In this document: positions 1 to 7,108 of the stretch, in pieces | Position numbering within the stretch: position 1 is the first letter of the stretch | Layout of the letters: each line of letters starts with the position of its first letter | Source: Bacteroidales bacterium H5 | GTDB taxonomy: Bacteria > Bacteroidota > Bacteroidia > Bacteroidales > Muribaculaceae | DNA length: 12,871 nt | NCBI GenBank assembly: GCA_001701225.1 | Contig: DAAQ01000031.1 | Coordinates: forward strand, 1-12,871 | Reading direction: 5' to 3' | Notes under the pieces: generated by a model | The model's input: the letters and a program-made list of their open reading frames with translations, nothing else | The model's database searches: none | What the model was told of the DNA's origin: nothing | Made by a program: the position numbers and the translations under genes

Positions 1-356
1 TTAGGCTCCGGCTTGGGCTCGGCCTTCACCGGATTGTTATGCGCGTCAAGTTCAATCTTGCCGATGACACGCGGCCCGGCGGCGCGCACATGCGCGTCGC
101 CCTCGGTCGTGGCCTGTGCGGGCTCCTTCGGTGAGGTCGCGGATGTCTTCTCCTTGTCACGGCGGATGCTGTCCACCTTGGCCTTCTCGTTGCGGTCGGG
201 CTGGAAGGCTGAGACAAGAATGTCGTATGCTTTCTCGTCGATGCGTGTGTTGGGGTTGGCATCCACAGAGATGCCTTTTTTCTGCAACTGCTCGACCACG
301 GTCGGGATCGAGACATTGAATTCTTTGGCGGCTTGACTAATCTTTATTCTCGGCAT
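1..356 (-). CDS. infB: Translation initiation factor IF-2, N-terminal part (gene runs off left edge)
   Basis: IF-2 is the GTPase that places initiator tRNA on the ribosome. Only the first 118 codons are present; the frame is open to position 1, so GTPase and tRNA-binding domains lie outside the window. Reading from the ATG at 354-356, the protein begins MPRIKISQAAKEFNVS, followed by PTVVEQLQKKG and ANPNTRID. This is the IF2_N helical domain (about residues 1-55) as found in Bacteroidetes IF-2, followed by a Lys/Glu/Ala-rich linker and a VIGKIELD stretch typical of the linker in this phylum. It is third in the order rimP-nusA-infB, the classic arrangement. The 103-bp gap to nusA shows no convincing promoter or terminator, so it is probably co-transcribed. 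There is no Shine-Dalgarno; the leader just before the ATG is AT-rich. Confidence 0.93.
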   Translation of the reverse strand, partial: MPRIKISQAAKEFNVSIPTVVEQLQKKGISVDANPNTRIDEKAYDILVSAFQPDRNEKAKVDSIRRDKEKTSATSPKEPAQATTEGDAHVRAAGPRVIGKIELDAHNNPVKAEPKPEP

Positions 357-459
357 ATATTTCGGGTGCTAAGCAGTTGGGGATGAAAGCTCGGCGTTTT
401 ATATGATTTTGTTGTGGATGTGATGGGTGGAGAGGTGAGACGTGAGCGTCCGGGCCGGG

Positions 460-1773
460 TCACTCCTCTTCAGAGGGCTCTCCGTCTGCAGCGGGCGCCT
501 GGGGTGCGGCCTCGTCGTCCTCGTCAAACTCGGCCTTGAGTATGGCGATGATGTTGTCGACGGTATCCTCCTCGAGGTCTGCCTTGTCGATGAGCTCCTG
601 GCGCGGAGTGCGCAGCACCTCGCGGGCGGTGACGCAGCCCATGTCCTTGAGGGCGTCGATGACCCAGCCGTCGATCTCGTCCTTGAACTCGTCCAGGTAG
701 ATGTCGTCCTCGACCTGGTCGGGGGTGTCACGGTAGACGTCGATGACATAGCCTGTGAGCATGGAGGCGAGCTTGATGTTCATGCCACCCTTGCCGATGG
801 CGAGCGATACCTCCTCGGGGCGCAGGAACACCTCGGCCTTCTTGGCCTCCTCGTCGAGATGGATGCTCGAGATCTTGGCAGGGCTGAGGGCACGCTGTAT
901 GAAGAGCGACGGATTGGATGTATAGTGGATTACGTCGATGTTCTCGTTGTGGAGCTCGCGCACGATGCCGTGGATACGCGAGCCCTTGACGCCGACGCAT
1001 GCGCCCACGGGGTCGATGCGGTCGTCATAGCTCTCGACGGCAATCTTGGCCCTCTCGCCGGGGATGCGGGCCACGGCCTGGATGGAGATGAGGCCGTCGA
1101 TAATCTCGGGCACCTCGCGCTCGAAGAGGCGGCGCAGGAATGTGTCGCTGATGCGCGATACCGTAATCTTGGGATTGTTGTTCTTGTTGTCGACACTCGA
1201 GATGACGGCAAGCACGGTCTCGCCCTTACGGAAATAGTCGCCGGGGATAGACTCGCTCTTGGGGAGCAGCAGCTCGTTCTTCTCGACATCGAGCAGCAGG
1301 GTCTCGCGCGACCATGTCTGATAGACCTCACCGCTCACAAGCTGTCCCTCGAGCTCCTTGAACTTGGAGTAGATGGCCTCTTTCTGCAGGTCGAGGATCT
1401 TTGACTGCAGCGTCTGGCGCAGGTTGAGGATGGCACGGCGGCCGAAATCGGCAAAGAATATCTCCTTTGTATGCTCCTCGCCGATCTCGACGTCGGGGTC
1501 CTCGTCGGCGCGGGCATCGGTCAGCGAGATCTGCAGGTTGGGGTTGGTCACCTCGCCGTCGGGCACTACCTCGAGGTTCTGGAATATCTGCACGTCGCCC
1601 TTGTCGGGGTTCATGATGACGTCAAGGTTCTCGTCGGTACCGAACATCTTGGCCAGCACGTTGCGGAACGATTCCTCAAGCACGCTGACCATAGTGGTCT
1701 TGTCAATATTCTTCAGCTCCTTAAATTCGGCAAAACGCTCCACCATATTGGGAGCTTCCTCTTTCTTAGCCAT
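460..1773 (-). CDS. nusA: Transcription termination/antitermination factor NusA
   Basis: NusA binds RNA polymerase and nascent RNA, and modulates pausing, intrinsic termination and antitermination. The 437-residue product has the expected order: an N-terminal polymerase-binding domain (about 1-135, with the Bacteroidetes signature EFKELKNIDKTTMVSVLEES), an S1 domain (about 140-210), KH1 with GVKGSR at 261-266, and KH2 with IGKGGMN at 326-332. A helical segment (about 350-415) and a very acidic tail ending EEDE/EPSEEE-like follow. The start at MAKKEE matches the family start; Met10 is a less likely alternative. It lies 51 bp after rimP and before infB, which fits one operon. Length and motifs are intact and nothing is unusual. 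Confidence 0.97.
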   Translation of the reverse strand: MAKKEEAPNMVERFAEFKELKNIDKTTMVSVLEESFRNVLAKMFGTDENLDVIMNPDKGDVQIFQNLEVVPDGEVTNPNLQISLTDARADEDPDVEIGEEHTKEIFFADFGRRAILNLRQTLQSKILDLQKEAIYSKFKELEGQLVSGEVYQTWSRETLLLDVEKNELLLPKSESIPGDYFRKGETVLAVISSVDNKNNNPKITVSRISDTFLRRLFEREVPEIIDGLISIQAVARIPGERAKIAVESYDDRIDPVGACVGVKGSRIHGIVRELHNENIDVIHYTSNPSLFIQRALSPAKISSIHLDEEAKKAEVFLRPEEVSLAIGKGGMNIKLASMLTGYVIDVYRDTPDQVEDDIYLDEFKDEIDGWVIDALKDMGCVTAREVLRTPRQELIDKADLEEDTVDNIIAILKAEFDEDDEAAPQAPAADGEPSEEE

Positions 1774-1824
1774 TTGCTTGTCTATATGTGGGATATGGGG
1801 TCGGTTTATTAATCTCTCTGATTG

Positions 1825-2298
1825 TCATTTGAAGTCAAAGTGATATGCCACGCTGCGGCAGTCGTCCATGCCCAAAGTCTCGGGCTCGGCAACCATGCGG
1901 GGGCGCTTCTCGCCTTCGAGCCTGACCTTGCGGGTCACCTCGACGGTAAATGTGCGGGCCTCGGGGTCGACTGCTGTGAGCAGGCCTGTGAACTTGCGTC
2001 CGTCGCGGGTGAGGATGTCGACGTTGTCGCCGATGTGCTTCTCATACTGGGCGGTCACCTTGAAGGGCGCCGAGAGCGACGCGGTGCCGACCTCGAGCGA
2101 GTAGTCCTCGACATCGCGGTCGAGAGCCTCGTTGACCTTGCGGCTCACCTCGGTGCAGAAATCCAGGTCGAGACCCGTCTGCGAGTCGAGCTCGACCACT
2201 ATGTCGTTGTCTGCCGATACCGTCAGGCTCACGACAAATGCGTCCGTGCCCTCGATGGCCTTGGCCACTGCGGCCTCAACTTCATGCTTGTCTATCAT
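1825..2298 (-). CDS. rimP: Ribosome maturation factor RimP
   Basis: RimP is needed for maturation of the 30S ribosomal subunit. The product is 157 residues when started at the ATG at 2296-2298 (MIDKHEVEAAVAKAIEG), which is the family's normal length of about 150-160. The N-terminal domain covers about 1-75, with the conserved LDLDFCTEVSRKVNEALD region; the C-terminal SH3-like domain follows (about 80-157), containing GDNVDILTRDGRKFTG. The frame stays open 34 codons further upstream to 2400, but that extension crosses the promoter and reads as low-complexity non-family sequence, so it was not used. It is the first gene of the rimP-nusA-infB operon, with a promoter match about 60 bp upstream. 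Confidence 0.95.
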   Translation of the reverse strand: MIDKHEVEAAVAKAIEGTDAFVVSLTVSADNDIVVELDSQTGLDLDFCTEVSRKVNEALDRDVEDYSLEVGTASLSAPFKVTAQYEKHIGDNVDILTRDGRKFTGLLTAVDPEARTFTVEVTRKVRLEGEKRPRMVAEPETLGMDDCRSVAYHFDFK

Positions 2299-2483
2299 AT
2301 CACGTTTATATAAAGAATTGGAGGAAGCACCGTGGCCTCCTCCGTGACTTTCTGACTGCAAAGATAGCAAATAATAGCCAATTCTCACATATCGGCGCAT
2401 ACGGGCGTGAGGAATTTAATAAATATTAATCTATTTTAACTATCCTCCGACACTTAACAGACCTCCCGCGCGGTTGTTTTAAT
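2299..2483. other. Divergent intergenic region between rimP and msrAB
   Basis: This 185-bp non-coding stretch separates the leftward rimP operon from the rightward msrAB gene. It holds the rimP promoter match at 2359-2366 and an AT-rich tract at about 2411-2440. On the plus strand the tract includes TATTTTAA at 2432-2439, only a partial match to TAnnTTTG but the best candidate -7 box for msrAB. No Shine-Dalgarno is seen before the msrAB ATG; the leader ends GTTGTTTTAAT. No clear operator palindrome was found. Confidence 0.5.
2359..2366 (-). promoter_or_regulatory. Putative promoter (-7 box) for rimP-nusA-infB
   Basis: On the minus strand this reads TATCTTTG, an exact match to the Bacteroidetes housekeeping -7 consensus TAnnTTTG. 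About 20 nt upstream is only a weak -33 match (TGTG rather than TTTG). Transcription would start near 2352, giving a leader of about 55 nt before the rimP ATG. Its position just before the first gene of the operon supports the call; the start site is inferred. Confidence 0.65.
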
Positions 2484-3536
2484 ATGAAGCTCCTCTACTC
2501 TCTGGCGGCTCTCCTCCTGGCGGCCGCCTGCACAGGCCATGCCGACAATAAAAACCTCAACGATATGCAGACCGCAGACCGACACACAGCACAGACCGAC
2601 AGCATCTGCCTGGCAGGGGGATGCTTCTGGGGCACCCAGCATTTCCTGAAACAGATAGACGGCGTCATCTCTACCGAGACCGGCTATGCCAACAGCCGCG
2701 TGCCCGACCCGACATACCGGGAGGTATGCACCGGCGAGACAGGCGCCGCCGAGGCCGTGATGGTGACATATGACCCAGGGAGGGTAGGGCTCGCATTCCT
2801 GCTCAGGCTCTATTTCCTCACCATTGACCCCACATCCGTCAACCGCCAGGGCAACGACCGGGGCACGCAATACCGCACCGGCATCTACTATACCGCCGAG
2901 GAGCAGAAACCCGTCATCGTCAAGGCCCTCGACTCGCTCCAGCGCCAATATGACGCGCCACTGGCCATAGAGGCCGAGAGGCTACGCAACTTCTATCCCG
3001 CCGAAGAGTATCATCAGGACTATCTCGACAAGAACCCCGGAGGATACTGCCACATCGACCCGAAGCTCTTCGAGCTGGCGCGCAATGCCGCACACCGCTG
3101 GCACCGTCCCACAGACGCCGAGCTGCGCCGCCGCCTCACGCCAATGCAGTATCAGGTGACACAGTATAACGGCACGGAGCCCCCATTTGACAACGAGTAC
3201 TGGGACGAGAACCGGCCCGGCATATATGTCGACATAACCACGGGCGAACCCCTGTTCGCCTCGGCAGACAAGTTTGAGTCGGGATGCGGATGGCCGAGCT
3301 TCACACGCCCCATCCCCGGCTCGTCGATAACCGAGAGGACCGACACCAGCCACGGCATGGTGCGTACCGAGGTGCGCAGCGGCGACGGTGATGCCCACCT
3401 GGGCCATGTGTTCGACGACGGCCCGCGCGACCGTGGAGGCCTGAGATACTGCATCAACAGTGCCTCATTACGATTCATACCCCTCGACAGCATGGCCGCA
3501 GAGGGGTATGGAGACTATGTGAGATATGTGAGGTAG
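2484..3536 (+). CDS. msrAB: Bifunctional methionine sulfoxide reductase MsrA-MsrB, lipoprotein
   Basis: This enzyme reduces both diastereomers of methionine sulfoxide in oxidised proteins. The 350-residue product begins with a lipoprotein signal (MKLLYSLAALLLAAAC, lipid cysteine C16), so it should be exported and membrane-anchored rather than cytosolic. MsrA covers about 40-195: catalytic C47 in GGCFWG, the EVCTGETGAAEAV segment, EEYHQDY and a possible resolving C189 in GGYCH. MsrB covers about 213-335: SGCGWPSF with C268, the HLGHVF motif, and catalytic C323 in RYCINS. The zinc CxxC pairs of many single MsrB proteins are absent, as in other fused, exported forms such as the Neisseria enzyme. 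It is the only rightward gene here and ends 10 bp from the convergent end of cydB, with no hairpin terminator between. Confidence 0.95.
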   Translation: MKLLYSLAALLLAAACTGHADNKNLNDMQTADRHTAQTDSICLAGGCFWGTQHFLKQIDGVISTETGYANSRVPDPTYREVCTGETGAAEAVMVTYDPGRVGLAFLLRLYFLTIDPTSVNRQGNDRGTQYRTGIYYTAEEQKPVIVKALDSLQRQYDAPLAIEAERLRNFYPAEEYHQDYLDKNPGGYCHIDPKLFELARNAAHRWHRPTDAELRRRLTPMQYQVTQYNGTEPPFDNEYWDENRPGIYVDITTGEPLFASADKFESGCGWPSFTRPIPGSSITERTDTSHGMVRTEVRSGDGDAHLGHVFDDGPRDRGGLRYCINSASLRFIPLDSMAAEGYGDYVRYVR

Positions 3537-3546
3537 TTCAACTATA

Positions 3547-4680
3547 TCATCTCTTCCTGTCCATCGAATACCAGGCGTATGCGATATACGCTATCACAAA
3601 CGGTATTATCAGCGACACCCAGCTCATCACCGTCAGCGTGAAATGGCTCGACGAGCTGTTGTAGATGGTGAGCGACGACTTGGGATCGAGCAGCGAGGGA
3701 TAATATGGCGTATTGCAGAATCCGGCTATCCAGAAGAGGCTCATCACCACAAGTATGGTGCCGATGCCGCTCCACCATATTCCCTTGGTCCAATGTTCGG
3801 CGTATGCCGAGCGGAAGATGGCATAGAGCACCATGACGGTCCCGACAATGAACACCCCGGCCACCCAGGGCATGTCATAGAAATTATACCAGTACTTGAA
3901 CTCCTGATGGTAGAAGAAGGGGCGTCCGTGGTTGACCATGGGGTCGGTCAGGGTGAAGTACATGTCGGTCGTGAGGAGCAGCCCCAGGAATATGAGGAAG
4001 AAGACCACGAACGCCATGCCGTTGGTCAGCACCCTGCGCTGGTTCTTGTAGAAGAAATAGTTGAGAAACCCGATCTCGGGATGATTGTTGAGCAGGTAGA
4101 GCGCGGCCTGTGTGCGCGCCAGGAAGAACACGGCCAGACCGAGCACGAGGTTCTTCCAGTTGGCAATCGCCTCAAGGCCGTGAGTGGGAGCCCACTGCGA
4201 GATGACAGGCGAACCGGCGTCGAGGATATTGCGGCGCGTGACAGTGAACTCGGCCCCGAAGAAGAACATGGCCACGGCGACACCGAGCAGTATCGGGCCC
4301 ACGGCGCCGTTGATGAGGAGGAAGACGTCGTAGGTGCGTCGGCCGAAGATATTGCCCGGCTTTGAGCGGAACTCATAGCTGACTGCCTGCAGCACGAAAC
4401 TGAGCAGTATCAGCATCCACAGCCAGTAGGCGCCCCCGAAGCTGGTCGAGTAGAACAGCGGGAACGAGGCGAAGAACGCCCCGCCGAACACTACGAGGGT
4501 GGTGAAGGTCAGCTCCCACTTGTGTCCGAGCGACGAAATCATCTTGTCCTGGTCTTCAGAACCGTCAAACTCGCTGAAAAGGAATGTCTGGCCACCCTGC
4601 ACGAAGAGCATGAACACGAGCACGGCGCCGAGCACCGAGATAAGCAGCCACCAGTATTGTTGAAGAGTTGCAAGTTCCAT
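3547..4680 (-). CDS. cydB: Cytochrome bd quinol oxidase subunit II
   Basis: CydB pairs with CydA in the high-affinity cytochrome bd oxidase of the inner membrane, which oxidises quinol and reduces oxygen to water. The 377-residue protein has many hydrophobic segments, starting with one at about 10-30 followed by FVQGGQTFLF, the CydB counterpart of the usual DGF(D)LG region. Other family features are GHKWELTFTTLVVFGGAFFASFP (given here as two adjacent blocks, GHKWELTF and VVFGGAFFASFP), YEFRSK at about 102-107, and the later WIAGFCNTPYYPS. Its ATG lies 3 bp after the cydA stop, so translation is probably coupled. The gene converges on msrAB. It appears intact. Confidence 0.95.
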   Translation of the reverse strand: MELATLQQYWWLLISVLGAVLVFMLFVQGGQTFLFSEFDGSEDQDKMISSLGHKWELTFTTLVVFGGAFFASFPLFYSTSFGGAYWLWMLILLSFVLQAVSYEFRSKPGNIFGRRTYDVFLLINGAVGPILLGVAVAMFFFGAEFTVTRRNILDAGSPVISQWAPTHGLEAIANWKNLVLGLAVFFLARTQAALYLLNNHPEIGFLNYFFYKNQRRVLTNGMAFVVFFLIFLGLLLTTDMYFTLTDPMVNHGRPFFYHQEFKYWYNFYDMPWVAGVFIVGTVMVLYAIFRSAYAEHWTKGIWWSGIGTILVVMSLFWIAGFCNTPYYPSLLDPKSSLTIYNSSSSHFTLTVMSWVSLIIPFVIAYIAYAWYSMDRKR

Positions 4681-4683
4681 AGG

Positions 4684-6231
4684 TCAGTCCTCCTCCTTCT
4701 TGTTGATTTGTTTGAACATGATAGTCATTTCGGCCACCAGCAGTGCTGTGAAGACGGCGGCAAAGAGCCAGAAGGTCAGCATCACCGACCCTGCCGAGAT
4801 GCCCGATATGGCGGCGCGTGTGGGCATGATGTTCTGGATTATCCAGGGCTGGCGTCCCACCTCGGCGGTGACCCATCCGGCCTCCGAACATATCCACACC
4901 ACAGCCACGGAGAGTATCGACACCCACTGCCACCAGCGGGCCTCCCACAGCGAGCGGCGCCTGTATGCAGCCCAGAGCGCCACGCACAGGAACAGCAGCA
5001 GATAGCCTCCGGCAAGGACCATGATATGGAACGAATAGAAGGTCATCCCCACAGGGGGCACAGCCTCCTCGGGCGAGTCGAGGTATCCGTAGCCGAAATA
5101 CTGATAGTTCTCCTTGATTCCGACATTGGCGGCAGCCATTGCGGCCTCGTTGCCCCCGGCGTATGCCTTGTCGAACTCGCGCAGGGCCTCGTGCGACAGG
5201 AGTCCGCGCTCTATGCGCTCGGCATAGCTCACGGTGTTCACCTCATTGCCTGCGGCATCATATCCGCGCCCCTCTATCAGGTCGTTGATTCCGGGCACGA
5301 ACGAGTGCGGGTCCATATTGGCCAGTATGCTGAGTCCATAGGGGATAGCGACCTTGAAATAGAAGGGATCCCGGCTGTCGGTACGTTCTTTCGCGGGGTC
5401 GAGTATACCGAAGGCCACCAGCTCGGTACCCTTCGAGCCGTCATAAAGGCCCTCCATGGCGGCCAGCTTCATAGGCTGCACACGGGCAACGTCTACAGCC
5501 GAGCTGTGGCCGCTCCACAGGGTCAGCAGCATACCTGCGACACCGAGCCATCCGGCAATCTTTATCGAGTCAAGGGCCATCTCGCGGCGACGTCCCTTCA
5601 TCAGCAGCCACGCGCTGACACCGCACACGAACACCGAGGCGAGTACCCAGCCGTCAAATACAGCATGGAAGAACTTGTGTACCGCTACGGGCGAACAGGC
5701 CACGGCCCAGAAATCGTCCATGACATTACGCATCTGCTCGGGGTCAAACTCCATGCCCACAGGATATTGCATCCATGCGTTGGCCACCAGAATCCACAGT
5801 GCCGAGATTGAGGCACCGATGGCGGTGAGCCATGTCGAGGCAAGATGGAAGCCGGGAGAGACCTTCTTCCACCCGAAGAACATGATGGCGATAAACGTGG
5901 ACTCCATGAAGAAGGCCAGCAGACCCTCGATGGCGAGCGGGGCTCCGAAGATGTCGCCCACAAACCATGAGTAATTGCTCCAGTTGGTGCCGAACTCAAA
6001 CTCGAGGATGATGCCGGTGGCCACGCCTATGGCAAAGTTGATGCCGAAGAGGGTCATCCAGAACTTGGTGGTGGCCAGCCACTTTGCAGAACGTGTGCGG
6101 TAGTAGATTGTCTCCATTATACCGACAATCACACTCAGGCCGAGCGTCAGAGGCACAAACAGCCAGTGATACATCGCAGTGAGCGCAAACTGCCACCGCG
6201 ACCAGTCGACTACTGTAATCAGGTCTTGCAT
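4684..6231 (-). CDS. cydA: Cytochrome bd quinol oxidase subunit I
   Basis: CydA carries the three haems and the quinol site of cytochrome bd. The 515-residue product keeps the E. coli landmarks: RWQFALTAMYHWLFVPLTLG with haem ligand H22 (E. coli H19), FGTNW and GDIFGAPLAIEG, H189 in KFFHAVF (E. coli H186), the quinol-loop glutamate E260 in KLAAMEG, M404 in SFHIMV (E. coli M393) and GRQPW at 459-463. The quinol loop (about 245-390) is long; total length is close to E. coli CydA, but the loop's second half shows little similarity to it. The gene starts at the ATG 6229-6231, with an AT-rich leader (TAATTTAATC at about 6240-6250) that only partly resembles a promoter. Directly upstream lies a repeat cluster and transposase rather than the small gene often found there. 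Confidence 0.97.
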   Translation of the reverse strand: MQDLITVVDWSRWQFALTAMYHWLFVPLTLGLSVIVGIMETIYYRTRSAKWLATTKFWMTLFGINFAIGVATGIILEFEFGTNWSNYSWFVGDIFGAPLAIEGLLAFFMESTFIAIMFFGWKKVSPGFHLASTWLTAIGASISALWILVANAWMQYPVGMEFDPEQMRNVMDDFWAVACSPVAVHKFFHAVFDGWVLASVFVCGVSAWLLMKGRRREMALDSIKIAGWLGVAGMLLTLWSGHSSAVDVARVQPMKLAAMEGLYDGSKGTELVAFGILDPAKERTDSRDPFYFKVAIPYGLSILANMDPHSFVPGINDLIEGRGYDAAGNEVNTVSYAERIERGLLSHEALREFDKAYAGGNEAAMAAANVGIKENYQYFGYGYLDSPEEAVPPVGMTFYSFHIMVLAGGYLLLFLCVALWAAYRRRSLWEARWWQWVSILSVAVVWICSEAGWVTAEVGRQPWIIQNIMPTRAAISGISAGSVMLTFWLFAAVFTALLVAEMTIMFKQINKKEED

Positions 6232-6267
6232 ATTGTGAAGATTAAATTATTGTTTCATAATATCGTA

Positions 6268-6317
6268 CCCCAGAAGAGGGGAGATCGAGCAACCATAATA
6301 TCGTCCCCGCCGGGGAC
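6268..6317 (+). repeat. REP-like unit 1 (degenerate)
   Basis: A weak hairpin A (CCCC 6268-6271 with GGGG 6278-6281) is followed by 21 nt, whose last 14 match the CTAACCATGATGGC spacer of unit 3 at 9 of 14 positions. Then comes a perfect hairpin B: GTCCCC 6303-6308, loop GCC, GGGGAC 6312-6317. It is the copy closest to cydA. Confidence 0.6.
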
Positions 6318-6347
6318 TCCGGGTGGGGGTGTCCCAAGCCCCCTCAC

Positions 6348-6402
6348 CCCCCGCATTGGCATGCGGGGGATAACCGTAATGGCGTCCCCCTGCGGGGGAC
6401 TA
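6348..6402 (+). repeat. REP-like unit 2
   Basis: Hairpin A has a perfect 9-bp stem, CCCCCGCAT (6348-6356) and ATGCGGGGG (6361-6369), with loop TGGC. The 14-nt spacer ATAACCGTAATGGC is 6370-6383. Hairpin B has a perfect 7-bp stem, GTCCCCC (6384-6390) and GGGGGAC (6394-6400), followed by TA. This whole 55-nt unit recurs in inverted orientation at 6513-6567 with the same element lengths and near-identical sequence. Confidence 0.85.
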
Positions 6403-6451
6403 CACGATGGAGGTGGCAACCGCGAATAAGCCACAATCGCAATCCCGCCGA

Positions 6452-6501
6452 CACCGCAAGCTATTGCGGTGGCTAACCATGATGGCGTCCCCTGCGGGAA
6501 C
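6452..6501 (+). repeat. REP-like unit 3 with a different hairpin A
   Basis: Hairpin A here is CACCGCAA (6452-6459), loop GCTA, TTGCGGTG (6464-6471): an 8-bp perfect stem of different sequence from units 2 and 4. The 14-nt spacer CTAACCATGATGGC (6473-6486) and hairpin B (GTCCC..GGGA, 6487-6501, slightly imperfect) keep the common plan. The base changes preserve pairing in hairpin A. Confidence 0.78.
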
Positions 6502-6512
6502 CGGTCTTCCCA

Positions 6513-6567
6513 TAGTCCCCCACAGGGGGACGCTCTCTCGGTTAGCCCCCGCATGCCAATGCGGGGG
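6513..6567 (-). repeat. REP-like unit 4, inverted copy of unit 2
   Basis: Read on the minus strand: hairpin A CCCCCGCAT-TGGC-ATGCGGGGG (6567-6546), 14-nt spacer CTAACCGAGAGAGC (6545-6532), hairpin B GTCCCCC-TGT-GGGGGAC (6531-6515), then TA. It differs from unit 2 only in a few spacer and loop bases. The two form a long inverted repeat around unit 3. Confidence 0.85.
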
Positions 6568-6593
6568 AATCGGGATGCCACCAACCACAACCA

Positions 6594-6636
6594 GTCCCCG
6601 GAGGGGACGTTGTCATGGTAGATGCACCCGGGGGGT
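6594..6636 (-). repeat. REP-like unit 5 (degenerate), abutting the transposase end
   Basis: On the minus strand, a short hairpin A candidate (ACCC/GGGT, 6626-6636) is followed by 17 nt containing CTACCATGACAAC and then a perfect hairpin B (GTCCCC 6608-6603, GGGGAC 6599-6594). It touches the transposase stop codon. Hairpin A is weak, so only the spacer and hairpin B are well supported. Confidence 0.55.
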
Positions 6637-7080
6637 TCATGTTAGGAACCTGTCGTCCCATTGACGGCCTGAGCCCTCGACAAGACGGCGGTATTCCTCT
6701 TCAAAACAAGTATTTTTATGATGTTCTTTCTGATTCTTGATATAATTGATGAGCACATCTCTGTCTCCCGATGACTTCGATACTCCGAAATAATCCTCGC
6801 CCCAGCCCTCGAAGATGGGAAAGAGACCCGACCGCTTCATCCACAGACTGCTCTTGCGCTTGAGCTCGCCCGCTATTGCGGCCAGACTGACCGTAGGATG
6901 CAGGTCGGCCAGGATATGCACATGGTTCGCAATGCCACCCATGCGGAGCAGCTTGCACTTACGGCCATCAAGGAGACTCCACAGATACCGATAGAGGTCC
7001 CGCTCATGCTCGGGATTTATGGTCATCCTACGGTATTTAGTGCTGATGACGATATGATATAAGTTCAAGGTAAGGCTCAT
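6637..7080 (-). CDS. IS200/RAYT-like HUH transposase (Y1_Tnp family)
   Basis: This 147-residue protein is a single-domain Y1 transposase, a family that cuts and joins single-stranded DNA at hairpins through a tyrosine-DNA link. Visible features are YHIVISTKYRR at 8-18, the HUH metal motif H53-V-H55 in ANHVHIL, and the catalytic helix with Y113 and Q117 in INYIKNQKEHH. The Tyr-to-Gln spacing of four equals that of TnpA from IS608 and ISDra2. It ends EEEYRRLVEG...WDDRFL, the Bacteroidetes IS200-like form. All expected catalytic residues are present, so it may be active. There is no TnpB partner. It starts 28 bp after the DUF4492 gene and ends at a cluster of palindromic repeats, as REP-associated transposases do. 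Whether it is a true IS200 or a RAYT cannot be settled by eye. Confidence 0.9.
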   Translation of the reverse strand: MSLTLNLYHIVISTKYRRMTINPEHERDLYRYLWSLLDGRKCKLLRMGGIANHVHILADLHPTVSLAAIAGELKRKSSLWMKRSGLFPIFEGWGEDYFGVSKSSGDRDVLINYIKNQKEHHKNTCFEEEYRRLVEGSGRQWDDRFLT

Positions 7081-7108
7081 GTGAATCTCTTTATGTCTTA
7101 GGTCTGTC

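Larger units (their letters stand above)
6232..6636. repeat. Cluster of REP-like two-hairpin repeats
   Basis: This 405-bp stretch between cydA and the transposase codes for nothing convincing. It is filled with GC-rich palindromes. At least five units share one plan: hairpin A, a spacer, then a small hairpin B of the type GTCCCC-NNN-GGGGAC. Plus-strand units are at about 6268-6317 (degenerate A), 6348-6400 and 6452-6501; minus-strand units are at 6515-6567 and about 6594-6636. In the three best copies the spacer is exactly 14 nt and similar (ATAACCGTAATGGC, CTAACCATGATGGC, CTAACCGAGAGAGC). Units lie in both orientations, as in bacterial BIMEs. The ORFs that cross the cluster merely read repeat sequence. 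Confidence 0.85.

Noticed and set aside
439..450. Hairpin between nusA and infB as a terminator
   Set aside because: The stem GACG-TGAG-CGTC has only 4 bp and no T-tract, and termination within rimP-nusA-infB is not expected.
442..1404. A 320-codon plus-strand open frame opposite nusA
   Set aside because: It is antisense to a gene with clear NusA domains, has no recognisable motifs and is rich in Leu, Val, Asp and Gly as expected from reverse-reading GC-rich codons.
2299..2400. N-terminal extension of RimP to 2400
   Set aside because: It would read through the putative promoter and leader, and adds a non-family stretch; MIDKHEVEAAV is the usual start.
3130..3490. Damaged MsrB domain because zinc-binding CxxC pairs are missing
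   Set aside because: Catalytic C323, C268 and the HLGHVF motif are intact; zinc-free MsrB domains are normal in fused exported enzymes.
3643..4365. A 240-codon plus-strand open frame opposite cydB
   Set aside because: Antisense to a well-supported membrane protein; Glu/His-rich shadow sequence without motifs.
4522..5811. A 429-codon plus-strand open frame opposite cydA and cydB
   Set aside because: It spans two real genes on the other strand, and its His-, Gly- and Arg-rich sequence has no domain; it is a by-product of codon bias.
6255..6590. Open frames within the repeat cluster
   Set aside because: They read the palindromes themselves and give Pro/Gly/Arg-rich low-complexity products without homology that I can recognise.
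6268..6608. CRISPR array
   Set aside because: The units differ in length and sequence, occur in both orientations, have no regular unique spacers, and no cas genes are present.
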